Below are positions 1 through 8,000 of a DNA stretch of 64,000 bases, one piece after another. The position numbers and the translations under genes are program-made. The DNA is from Acutalibacter sp. (GTDB lineage Bacteria > Bacillota > Clostridia > Oscillospirales > Acutalibacteraceae), in NCBI GenBank assembly GCA_020025775.1, contig JAHHRN010000004.1, positions 1 through 64,000 on the forward strand, read 5' to 3'. Below the pieces are notes generated by a model that worked only from the letters and a program-made list of their open reading frames with translations, did not search any database and was not told the DNA's origin. Position 1 is the stretch's first letter; each line of letters begins with the position of its first letter.

Positions 1-126
1 GATAATAAACAGTTATCCTTTATTCATTTATATTTTTACAAAACATAGTGTTTGTAAATTGCTAAGTTGTAAAGATTTCTACCTTTTATTTAAAGCAATA
101 TCCACCATTTATTAAGCTTTCTTTTG

Positions 127-151
127 TATAATAGACATGCAAATTAGGAGG
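127..151 (+). promoter_or_regulatory. Integrase -10 box and ribosome binding site
   Basis: A perfect TATAAT lies at 127-132 and an AGGAGG ribosome binding site at 146-151, seven bases before the ATG at 159. No good -35 element is seen 16-18 bases upstream of the -10, so the promoter may be weak or activator-dependent. The first 126 bases of the window hold no gene that I can support. Confidence 0.5.
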
Positions 152-158
152 CTTTAGA

Positions 159-1064
159 ATGGTTGAATTAAAAACAGAAACCCAAAAATATTTAGAGGCT
201 TGTGAGCATCTAAAGGGGCTCAGTGTTTTAACACTGAAAGCATATAGAATTGATTTGTTTCAGTTTTTACAATTTGTAGGGGAGGGGGACTGGCTATCCA
301 AAGAACTGCTTGTGCAATATATAGAGGCACAGCATATGCGATATAAGCCTAAAAGTGCAAAACGAAAAATTGCCTGCGTAAAAGCTTTTTATCGCTATAT
401 GGAACTGGAAAATATTATTCCTGACAATCCCTTCCACCACATTCAAATAAAGTATAAAGAGCCAATTGTGCTGCCGAAAACCATTGCGTTAAATGATGTG
501 CAACGTATTTTAAAACATGGATATGATATGTTAAATGCAGCAGAAACTGCCTATCAAAAACAAATAGCGTTACGCAATGTGTTGATTTTGGAATTACTTT
601 TTTCTACCGGTATGCGAGTGTCTGAAATCAGTCATTTGAAACTGGAAAACTTAGATTTGCAAAGCAATACAATTTACATTTATGGAAAAGGTTCTAAGGA
701 ACGGGTGATGTGTATTGCTAATTCAGATATAAAAAGGTTATTAAAAAAATACTTGAATTTACGAAAATCTAATTTACCGTTCTTATTTTTGAATAAGCAG
801 GGTAATCGTTATTCAGAACAATCTATTCGTAATATGATAAACACTTATGCCAAAGCAGCAAATATTACACAGCACATTACACCACATATGTTCCGGCATA
901 CATTCGCAACTGCATTGTTAGAGGAGGATGTAAATATACGATATATTCAGCAACTTTTAGGGCACAGTTCTATTACCACAACGCAAATTTATACCCATAT
1001 CAGTACCGGCAAAATTCGTAGAATCTTAGCGGACAAGCACCCGAGAAATAACTTCGTTTTTTAG
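159..1064 (+). CDS. Tyrosine recombinase / integrase (XerC/XerD-like)
   Basis: Site-specific recombinase of the tyrosine family that cuts and rejoins DNA through a covalent 3'-phosphotyrosine. The 301 residues give the usual two-domain layout: an N-terminal SAM-like core-binding domain (about 1-100) and a C-terminal catalytic domain. Visible catalytic residues are the Arg of STGMRVSEI, the Lys of GKGSKER, the HxxR of HMFRHTF, the His of LGHSS and the final Tyr of QIYTH. The length fits XerC/XerD or small single-gene integrases rather than long phage integrases. It stands alone, with no excisionase or relaxase nearby, at the left edge of the AT-rich island, so it may have moved the island, or may invert a local segment; I found no obvious inverted crossover sites. 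A housekeeping Xer role is less likely given the setting. Confidence 0.88.
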   Translation: MVELKTETQKYLEACEHLKGLSVLTLKAYRIDLFQFLQFVGEGDWLSKELLVQYIEAQHMRYKPKSAKRKIACVKAFYRYMELENIIPDNPFHHIQIKYKEPIVLPKTIALNDVQRILKHGYDMLNAAETAYQKQIALRNVLILELLFSTGMRVSEISHLKLENLDLQSNTIYIYGKGSKERVMCIANSDIKRLLKKYLNLRKSNLPFLFLNKQGNRYSEQSIRNMINTYAKAANITQHITPHMFRHTFATALLEEDVNIRYIQQLLGHSSITTTQIYTHISTGKIRRILADKHPRNNFVF

Positions 1065-1166
1065 AAAAATGATATGATATGTTTTATCATGCTTGTGCTA
1101 CTTTTCAACAAAATGTTTTTGGGAATATGTACTTTGTTGACAAATTTCGTTTGATTTCTACATATA
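1060..1166 (-). ncRNA. Candidate small RNA downstream of a LytTR-type promoter (RNAIII-like position)
   Basis: A leftward promoter with -35 at 1195-1200 and -10 at 1172-1177 would start a transcript near 1166. The first 100 bases contain no ORF longer than ten codons with a ribosome binding site, but do contain a perfect 8-bp stem (TCAACAAA at 1105-1112 with TTTGTTGA at 1133-1140) and a second small hairpin near 1070-1092 followed by a short T run. The transcript would be antisense to the integrase 3' end. The position beside agr recalls RNAIII of staphylococci, but no sequence similarity is claimed. The stem could equally act as terminator for the integrase. This is inference from promoter geometry. 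Confidence 0.3.
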
Positions 1167-1171
1167 AATTA

Positions 1172-1238
1172 AAAATAGCAAGATTATAAGAAAATTTCAA
1201 TTGTAGAGCCTAAATGACAAAAAAATAGACCTAAATAA
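1172..1238 (-). promoter_or_regulatory. LytTR/AgrA-type operator and promoter reading leftward
   Basis: On the minus strand, TTATTTAGG (1238-1230), exactly 12 bp, then TCATTTAGG (1217-1209) form a 9-12-9 direct repeat as expected for LytTR-domain activators. Eight bases later come TTGAAA (1200-1195), a 17-bp spacer and TATTTT (1177-1172). The same geometry occurs before agrD, the Rhs gene and the ATPase gene. Caveat: the first half-site overlaps the stem of the agrDB terminator, so this site is less independent than the others. Confidence 0.45.
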
Positions 1239-1260
1239 TTAAAAATTAATTATTTAGGTC
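1228..1260 (-). terminator. Rho-independent terminator of the agrDB transcript
   Basis: A perfect 13-bp inverted repeat (GACCTAAATAATT and its complement) with a 7-base loop; reading leftward it is followed by a run of seven T residues inside TATTTTTTTG. It ends the leftward agrD-agrB transcript. Confidence 0.7.
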
Positions 1261-1448
1261 GTTGTAGTGATATAACTTTGTAAGGAACATAATCAAGAGC
1301 ATGTTCTGTAAATAACGGAATACGCTCTTTGTTCTTTATATAAATGTAGAATAAAAAACAAAGTTACTTATCCTGTAAGCCATAGTTGAGTAAAATGGGA
1401 AATGATTAGGCATACAAAATAAGCAACTCTATTTATAGCAAAGATTGA
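1261..1448. other. Intergenic stretch with a long imperfect inverted repeat
   Basis: No gene is seen between the terminator and the agrB stop. TAACTTTG (1273-1280) pairs with CAAAGTTA (1359-1366), with a weaker inner pairing of the AGAGCATG and CGCTCTTT segments. The whole would form a stem of about 95 bases in the 3' untranslated part of the agrDB message. Function unknown. Confidence 0.35.
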
Positions 1449-2036
1449 TTAAAAAGTTTTAGATGCAAGGGCCTTGATTTTTCCGGCCAAAAGTAAAATG
1501 CCTTCCAAGATTAAAGCCATACAACACGGATAAAATAAACAATTAACACTAGTGACATATGTAAAAATTATACTTGCTGTTATTAGTGCTAAATAAATCC
1601 ATGTTTTGTTTCGGAATCTTTTTTTCTCGGCGAAAGATAAAGGCTTTTCCGGAATATCCATAGGTGCAAATAAAAAAATAACCAACGAAAAACATAAACT
1701 GAGGATGAACAACAGTAAATGAAAATCGTAAGTGTTGGAAATTTTTATAATGCACAAGCTTATAAAAATTGCACCAGTTGTTATTGCGGCGCAACGCAAC
1801 TCTGTTGCAGCATGGTAGCCACCTGCATATTTTCGTACAAGATCGAATGCAATGAAAAAAATTAGACTTTCAATCCATACATTTAAAATTAAACCAAATA
1901 CAGATGTTATTAACAAATAGACTATCTTAGAGGAAACGATAAAGAATCCATATTCATAGAGTTCTCTTTCGTCTTCACCGATATATCCTTTTTGAATAAT
2001 AACATCTGTGATTTGTTTGCCAAGCTTATTTAGCAT
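1449..2036 (-). CDS. agrB: AgrB-like autoinducer peptide processing protease
   Basis: Integral membrane cysteine protease that cuts the AgrD precursor and closes its ring to make the autoinducing peptide. The 195 residues match the family length. The active-site block shows the conserved pattern around RKYAGGYHA: Arg68, His75 and Cys82, with His and Cys seven residues apart as in staphylococcal AgrB (His77 and Cys84). Four to six hydrophobic segments follow the family topology. The gene overlaps the 3' end of agrD by 11 bases, which implies translational coupling, and both are read leftward, divergent from the regulator, agrA and agrC genes. The ATG at 2036 is chosen because it sits within the agrD 3' end. 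Transcription probably starts at the LytTR-type promoter at 2194-2261. Confidence 0.9.
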   Translation of the reverse strand: MLNKLGKQITDVIIQKGYIGEDERELYEYGFFIVSSKIVYLLITSVFGLILNVWIESLIFFIAFDLVRKYAGGYHAATELRCAAITTGAIFISLCIIKISNTYDFHLLLFILSLCFSLVIFLFAPMDIPEKPLSFAEKKRFRNKTWIYLALITASIIFTYVTSVNCLFYPCCMALILEGILLLAGKIKALASKTF

Positions 2037-2163
2037 CTTTAGAAAAATCTTTTAACTTTTTAGGCGCTTTGGGCTGAAAGCAAAAGATACTGGTTGTGCT
2101 ATTGGCATTTTCTTTGAGAGCATTTTTAATGACACTCTTGTAAATGGCTAATGTGCTTTTCAT
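2026..2163 (-). CDS. agrD: AgrD-like cyclic autoinducer peptide precursor (45 aa)
   Basis: Small precursor gene: ATG at 2163, stop at 2026-2028, 45 codons, with a GGGGGA ribosome binding site. The layout is that of AgrD: a short amphipathic N-terminal helix (about residues 3-19), a core around ANSTTSIFCF (20-29), then the QPKAPKKL segment (30-37) and a charged tail, like the cyclic lactone autoinducer family of Clostridia. The ring nucleophile is uncertain. Five residues before the conserved QPK is Ser25, the position I would expect to close a five-residue ring, while the only Cys is residue 28, too close to the cleavage site for the usual ring. A Ser-based lactone is therefore possible. The 3' end overlaps agrB by 11 bases. 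Confidence 0.85.
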   Translation of the reverse strand: MKSTLAIYKSVIKNALKENANSTTSIFCFQPKAPKKLKDFSKDAK

Positions 2164-2193
2164 AAAGAATCCCCCTTTGATTTTTATGTACTA

Positions 2194-2261
2194 ATGCTAA
2201 CAAAATCTTACAAAATATTCAATCTTGAAAACCTAATTGCAAAAAAAATTGACTTAAAAGC
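2194..2261 (-). promoter_or_regulatory. LytTR/AgrA-type operator and promoter of agrDB
   Basis: On the minus strand GCTTTTAAG (2261-2253), 12 bp, GCAATTAGG (2240-2232) form a 9-12-9 direct repeat close to the published AgrA half-site. After a 9-bp gap comes TTGAAT (2222-2217), 17 bp and TAGCAT (2199-2194). The poor -10 fits activator dependence. By analogy with staphylococcal P2 this would give autoinduction of agrD and agrB. Confidence 0.6.
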
Positions 2262-2404
2262 AAAAAAAATAAGAAATAACAATTTATTTTTTAATTATTT
2301 TATATAAATGAATTATAATAAAAGTTATATTGTCACATTTTATTCATCTACAGGAATATAAATGATAAAATATAAATGAAATTTTTGCTTGGAGAGGAAA
2401 GCAT

Positions 2405-2716
2405 ATGAGTATAAATTTGAAAAAGTTTGGTAAACGAATTGCAATTAAGCGCATGGAACTCGGCATTAGCCAAAAAGAGTTGGCTGAACTTGTGTGTATA
2501 TCGGCTACACATTTGTCTAACATTGAAAACGGAAAATCAACACCGAGCTTTAATACCTTTGTTGATTTGTGTGATACGCTCAAATCGAGTGCGGATTATT
2601 TTTTGTGTGGCGCGATACATCCGGATGTAAGTCAAGAAATTATGAGCAAAATAAATTTGTGTTCTGACGATGAACGAAAAAAGGTTTCGAAAATTCTGGA
2701 TATATTTATCGAATAA
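2405..2716 (+). CDS. Cro/CI-type helix-turn-helix regulator
   Basis: A 103-residue DNA-binding protein with one HTH_XRE domain at about residues 8-62 (GISQKELAELV, then THLSNIENG as recognition helix) and a short C-terminal helical tail that may dimerise. It starts at an ATG preceded by GGAGAGG. It lies between the divergent agrDB promoter and agrA, read in the agrA direction with 76 bases to the agrA start, so it may set the ground state of the quorum circuit. Such a regulator is not part of the staphylococcal agr operon; small XRE genes do accompany some clostridial agr loci. Its target is unknown. Confidence 0.85.
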   Translation: MSINLKKFGKRIAIKRMELGISQKELAELVCISATHLSNIENGKSTPSFNTFVDLCDTLKSSADYFLCGAIHPDVSQEIMSKINLCSDDERKKVSKILDIFIE

Positions 2717-2725
2717 AGTTTATCC

Positions 2726-2753
2726 TTGCCAAATTGAAAGTATTCGTTATAAT
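2726..2753 (+). promoter_or_regulatory. Promoter of agrA-agrC
   Basis: TTGCCA (2726-2731), 16 bp, TATAAT (2748-2753), about 40 bases before the agrA start. No LytTR-type repeat lies upstream, so the sensor-regulator pair may be expressed constitutively while agrDB is induced. Confidence 0.6.
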
Positions 2754-2792
2754 ATAGTAATGTTGAAATATTTTTGATTTGTGGTGAGAAAT

Positions 2793-3503
2793 ATGCAAAT
2801 AGCTATATGTGATGATAATTTAGAGTGTAGAAACTCTGTATATACTTATGTAAAATATTATTCTGAAATTAACAATTTAGATACATCTATCTTTGTTTTT
2901 GGAGATGGCGGTAGTTTATTGGAAGCAAAAACAACTTTTGATGTTTTGTTTTTGGACATAGAGCTTGGGGATGTAAATGGTATAACGGTTGCAGAACGGA
3001 TTTTAAAATCTTCACCGAATACCATCGTAATTATCATTACAAATTATAGAAAATATCTTGATGCGGCCATGGATGTGAATGTGCTGCGCTTTATAGATAA
3101 GCCTATTACGCAGGAACGTATCACTTCAGCATTGGAAAAAGCCATTGATGAAATAAATCATAGCCACATACTTATACATACAAAAGAAAATACCATAAAG
3201 AAACTTAAAAAATCCGATATCATTTATGTGGAGGTGCTACGTAAAACAACAACCTTTTACACTACGACTGGAATTGTGCAGTGCAATGAGCCAATTTCAC
3301 ATTTCCGAGAACTTCTGAATTGTACTTTCTTTGCTGTTCCGCATAATAGTTATATTGTGAATTTAAATTATGTTTCGTTGTTTAAAAGAGATACCATTGA
3401 AATAACCAGCGACCTTTTTCCAGTAGTTAAAATATCTGTTGCTCCCCGAAAACAAGCCAAGTTTAGAAAGCAGTTTATGAGCTTTATAGAAGGGGACGTA
3501 TAA
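2793..3503 (+). CDS. agrA: LytTR-family response regulator (AgrA-like)
   Basis: Response regulator of the quorum system. The N-terminal receiver domain (about 1-120) has the acidic pair Asp7-Asp8, the phosphoacceptor Asp55 in LFLDIELGD and the conserved Lys in FIDKP. The C-terminal LytTR domain (about 135-235) has the typical DIIYVEV, HNSYIVNLNYV and PVVKISVAPRK segments that bind 9-bp direct repeats spaced by 12-13 bp. The ATG at 2793 is preferred over the GTG at 2781 because the latter would use up the GGTGAG ribosome binding site. It is followed by agrC after a one-base gap. Likely targets are the four repeat pairs described in this window. Confidence 0.9.
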   Translation: MQIAICDDNLECRNSVYTYVKYYSEINNLDTSIFVFGDGGSLLEAKTTFDVLFLDIELGDVNGITVAERILKSSPNTIVIIITNYRKYLDAAMDVNVLRFIDKPITQERITSALEKAIDEINHSHILIHTKENTIKKLKKSDIIYVEVLRKTTTFYTTTGIVQCNEPISHFRELLNCTFFAVPHNSYIVNLNYVSLFKRDTIEITSDLFPVVKISVAPRKQAKFRKQFMSFIEGDV

Positions 3504-3504
3504 A

Positions 3505-4809
3505 ATGAATGTCGAAACTATTATTATTGATGTGCTACTCTATATCTTCGAAGCATGGATTTTTGCTTTTTATGCTAAATTGATCTCCGTACCCCAAACA
3601 GGTCCACTCAAAAGAACAGCGCTTATTATGATAGGCTATTCTTTTTTATTGATTATTTATGAATTTCAGAATTTGATTTTTATTATCATTAGCGTAGTTG
3701 TTATTAATGCAATTTTATTTTATACTTTATTTTCGATAAATCTCAAAGCAGCTTTTTTTCATTCTTCTATTCTTGCCGGTATTATGGCATCAAGTGAAGC
3801 AATAACAATGCTTCTTGTTTCTATATTCACAAATAATATTTTTAAAAGCGCTGAAAATTACTCCTATATCTATTTGATAGATATTGTAATAAGTAAATTA
3901 TCCTATTTTATAATTGCCTTTGTTATTGCATCGTTTTTTGCCAATAAAGAACGAAAAGAAAAAAATATAAAACCATATTGGATTATGCTTCTTTTACCAT
4001 TGTCTGATATAGTTATAATGGTTGTTTTTAGAGAACTCCTTCTTGATTATACAGTACCAACTAAACTTTATTTTCTAGGTGCTATTGCAGCCTTCTTTAT
4101 TTTACTCTCTAATATTGTCGTCTTTTATGCTTTTGAAATTTCTCAAAAAGAATCTGCGGAATTAAGCGATTTAAGGGCGATACAGCAAAAACAGGAAATA
4201 GACCAGAAGTACTTTGAAATTGTAGATCAATCCAACAAAGAAATGCAACTTTTTGCGCATGATACCAAGAACCATCTTATGCAAATCCGTAATATGGAAA
4301 ATATGGATTCTGTACAAAAATATATAGATTCCATTTATCCGTCCATAGATAAATTCAGTTCAATCGGCATTAGTCAGAATAAAATCCTGGATTTGATTAT
4401 CAGTAAGTATATTAAGCTTTGCGAGAAAAATCATTTGCAGTTTTCAGTCAATGTAAAAACTGCGAATTTGCACTATATTGCAGATGCGGATTTGTCAACT
4501 ATTCTAAATAATTTATTAGATAATTCTATGGAAGCGGCAGAACAGTCACAGGAAAAACGCATATCTTTTTCTCTTTATTCAAGAAGTAAAAGATATGATG
4601 CGTTGGTATTAGAAAACTCTTGTGATGTTGCTCCAATAATCGAAGGTTCTCAATTAAAAACAACTAAACCAGAAAAACGTTTGCACGGACTAGGTCTTAA
4701 GAGTGTTTTGAAAGTTGTTGAAAAATACAGTGGTATGTATGATTGGGAATATGACGAAAAACGAAAAATTTTTAAAACGGTTATTGCTTTCCCAAAAACA
4801 AACAGTTGA
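3505..4809 (+). CDS. agrC: AgrC-like sensor histidine kinase (GHKL)
   Basis: Membrane sensor kinase for the cyclic peptide. The N-terminal half (residues 1-215) has six to seven hydrophobic segments, as in AgrC; no periplasmic-type sensor domain is present. A coiled linker leads to the phosphoacceptor box LFAHDTKNHL, with His252 the likely phosphorylated residue, and then an ATP-binding domain with the N-box LLDNSMEAAE and a GLGLKSV glycine motif near the C-terminus. The 434-residue length matches the AgrC/HATPase_c_5 group. The start lies one base after the agrA stop and has GGGGACG upstream, so both are co-translated. A strong terminator follows at 4826. Confidence 0.9.
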   Translation: MNVETIIIDVLLYIFEAWIFAFYAKLISVPQTGPLKRTALIMIGYSFLLIIYEFQNLIFIIISVVVINAILFYTLFSINLKAAFFHSSILAGIMASSEAITMLLVSIFTNNIFKSAENYSYIYLIDIVISKLSYFIIAFVIASFFANKERKEKNIKPYWIMLLLPLSDIVIMVVFRELLLDYTVPTKLYFLGAIAAFFILLSNIVVFYAFEISQKESAELSDLRAIQQKQEIDQKYFEIVDQSNKEMQLFAHDTKNHLMQIRNMENMDSVQKYIDSIYPSIDKFSSIGISQNKILDLIISKYIKLCEKNHLQFSVNVKTANLHYIADADLSTILNNLLDNSMEAAEQSQEKRISFSLYSRSKRYDALVLENSCDVAPIIEGSQLKTTKPEKRLHGLGLKSVLKVVEKYSGMYDWEYDEKRKIFKTVIAFPKTNS

Positions 4810-4825
4810 ATTTACGATATTAGAA

Positions 4826-4866
4826 AAAAGCTCGACACTATCAGTTTTGCATAGTGTCGAGCTTTT
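4826..4866 (+). terminator. Terminator after agrC
   Basis: A 15-bp perfect stem (AAAGCTCGACACTAT with its complement) and 9-base loop, followed by TTATTTTTTT. It separates the sensor-regulator operon from the Rhs gene. Confidence 0.9.
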
Positions 4867-4886
4867 ATTTTTTTAGTCGGAAATTT

Positions 4887-4952
4887 GCATTTGAGGCTGA
4901 AATTTCTGTATTTAGGAAAAATTGTTGAAAAAAGAAAGGACAATGTTATATT
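4887..4952 (+). promoter_or_regulatory. LytTR/AgrA-type operator and promoter of the Rhs toxin gene
   Basis: GCATTTGAG (4887-4895), 12 bp, GTATTTAGG (4908-4916), then an 8-bp gap, TTGAAA (4925-4930), 16 bp and TATATT (4947-4952). This copies the agrDB promoter layout on the other strand and suggests the toxin is a direct target of the adjacent AgrA-like regulator. Confidence 0.6.
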
Positions 4953-5010
4953 GTAAGATCACTGTAGAAAGGAAAGGTTTTTATAATTTTAAAAGATGGG
5001 GGATAAACAC

Positions 5011-8000
5011 ATGAAAAAGACAACCAAAAGAGTTTCGAAAGTCCTGGCAGTCCTCTTGTCTATTCTTTTTGTAGTGGAAATTATTCCAATGCAAATTTTT
5101 GCTACGGCAGCAGAAAAAATAGACATACCAGTAGAAAATCCTACTGTTGAGGAAGGTGAGCAGACACAAGAAAAACAAACAGAGGAAGCTTTTGTTTTAT
5201 CAGAGGATACCTCTAAGCGAGAAGAAAATGTTAAACATTTTCAGATGAGTGATGGAACAATGCGAGCGGTGCAATATGCTGTGCCTGTGCATTTTGAAAA
5301 AAATGGTGTTTGGACAGATTTTGATAACACTTTAAATGAAGTGAATGCAGAAGAATCCGATGAACAAACTACCACATATTTAAGAGGTAAACTTCCCAAG
5401 AAGAAAGATTTAATTAATAAAACTGCAAATTATACTGTTCGTTTTGCAAAGCAAACGAATAACAACAAATTTGTTTGTATCAAAAAAGATGGCTATAAAA
5501 TTACTTGGTCATATAAAAATGCAAACAAAAGCTCCGCTAAAGTGATTAAACCTGTGGTAGACGATGATCCGACTACATTAGAAAATTTAAACTCTACAGT
5601 ACAATATAAAAAGGTATTTAAAGGCGTAGATTTTGAATATATTGTTAATTCGACAGGTGTAAAAGAAAATATTGTATTACGCAATGCAAAAGTTCCTTCT
5701 ACATTTGTAGCTGAATATAAAGCCGAAGGCTTAATTCCGGTGCAAATTGATAATAAAACTATTGAATTGCAAGATGAAAGTGGAAATTGTATTTATACAA
5801 TTTCTGCCCCTTATATGGAAGATGCCTTAGGAGAAACATCGAATCAAATTGTTTTAACTTTAAAAAATGTAAAAAATAATACGTTTACAGTTCAAATGGA
5901 TTTAGATATGTCTTGGCTAAAAGATTCTCAAAGAAGTTTTCCTGTTGTTGTAGATCCTGTTATGGAAACCAGTCAAAGTTGGGATGATAAGACCAATTGC
6001 CAAAGCGCATATATATCCTCTTCTCATCCGGATTCTTGCTACGGTCGAGGCGGAGCTGAGTACGAAGGCAGCTTATATGTTGGAAAAACGAATGGTAGAG
6101 GTAAAACAAGATCTTTTATAAAGGTTCCCAACTTACCCCATTTAGATGTTGCGGATGCTGTTGTTTATGCAGAAATGGCGGCTTTTGTAACAGCATGCTA
6201 TCCTTCTTTAGTTGTGGAATTACATAATGTTTTATCTCCGTGGAACGAAAGTACGGTTTCATGGAACTCAAGACCTCAAATTGAAGATGAAATTTCGGAT
6301 TATCAGTATATCAAAACAATGGAAAGATATGATACTGATGCTGATAGATGGCAAAGATTTGAAATAACGTCTTTAGTTCAACAATGGTATAGCGGTGCTC
6401 TGCCTAATAATGGCGTTTGCTTAATTTCGGATAAAGAAAATAATAATTCACAAGCACGTGCATGGCTATTGTCAAGTGGATATACCACTGTATCTGGTGT
6501 TAGACCGGTATTATCAATTCATTATCGCAATATGTCTGGGTATGAAAATTATTATTCTTATACTTCTTTGCCGGCGGCACGTTATGGACAAATTAGTGTA
6601 AATAACTATAATGGTAACTTAGTATTTACTGAGGATGTAACACAGGATGCTGGTGGCAATTTAATGCCAGTCAATTTTGCGATAACGTACAATTCTAATG
6701 GTGTTAATGCGCCATATTCGTATTTAGGCGGCAGTATGCAGACCAATTTCCATTTATATTTAACAGAAGAAAGTGGAAAGTTAAAAGAAAAAGGATTTAA
6801 GTATTTTCTAAATGATGGAGATGGTACCCGTCATTGGTTTTTCTTCAAGTCGGATTCCCCGAACTGCGGTCATGATGAAGATGGATTAGGATTAACGTTA
6901 GATATTATCAACGGTTCTGATTCTAAATGTTCCAGTGCAAAATATCGTGTTACGAATAAGCAAAAAGATAAATTGTATTTTGACAATTCAGGACATCTTA
7001 TTCAAATGACAAATCTTCAAGATGTTTCTATAACTCTTCAATATGAAACTGTGGGAAGTATTGTAAGAATTGCTTCTGTGACAGATGGAGCAGGACGAGT
7101 TTATACCTGTGGCTATAATCCAAATCATCCTGAATTATTGATGACAATTACAGACCCTGCTAACCGAGTAACAGCTTTTGATTATTGGCATGGAACATTA
7201 TATAGTATTACTTATCCGGATGGTAAAGTATTTACTTTGTATTATACCGATAATTTTTTAACGCAAATTAACGGCAATGGAATGCATACATACATTTCAT
7301 ATGATAATACACCTCAGCATCGTGTTTCCAGTATCAGTTGTGGAATTAGCGAGACTGATTTACTTGAAAAATATACTTTCCAATATTTACAAAATGAAAC
7401 GAAACTTACGGATTTACAGGGTAGAAGTTATACCTATCAGTTTAACGATTTTGGACAAACTACCGGTGTAGTTTCCGATACGGATGGAAGTGCACAATTT
7501 TTCAAAATGAATCCCGGTAATTCTACCGACAGAAAAGCGAATAAGCTTATACAAGAGTCTCGCGTGATACAATCTGTTACGAATTATGTGGTGAATCCCG
7601 GTTTCGCAAGAGACTTTGAAAGTTATAGACAGTACGTAGAGGATACAGAAAATCAATCTATCACGGTAGATACTGCAACTAAACATTTAACAAAATCTGC
7701 ACTGAAAATTACTAAGAACGGTGCAAATAAACAACGTGTAGACGTTTTGCAATCTCTTAATAATTTGTCTGCAGGAACTTATACGTTTTCTGTGCATGCC
7801 AATACTAAGGGAACAAAATTGAATGGCTCTGCACATATTATTGCGGAAGTTTGGGACTCTAGCGGATACTGGGTTTCCTCGAATTGGGCAGAATCTGTTG
7901 AACAAACAAATGATTGGGAACGTCGTTCTGTTACTTTTTCAGTACCAGAGAACTGTGAAGTTCGTTTGTTAGTTGGTTTCCCAAATGAAGGCAATGGTAC

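Noticed and set aside
4996..5010. Upstream ATG for the Rhs protein
   Set aside because: It would place the G-rich ribosome binding site inside the coding region and add residues before a perfect signal peptide.
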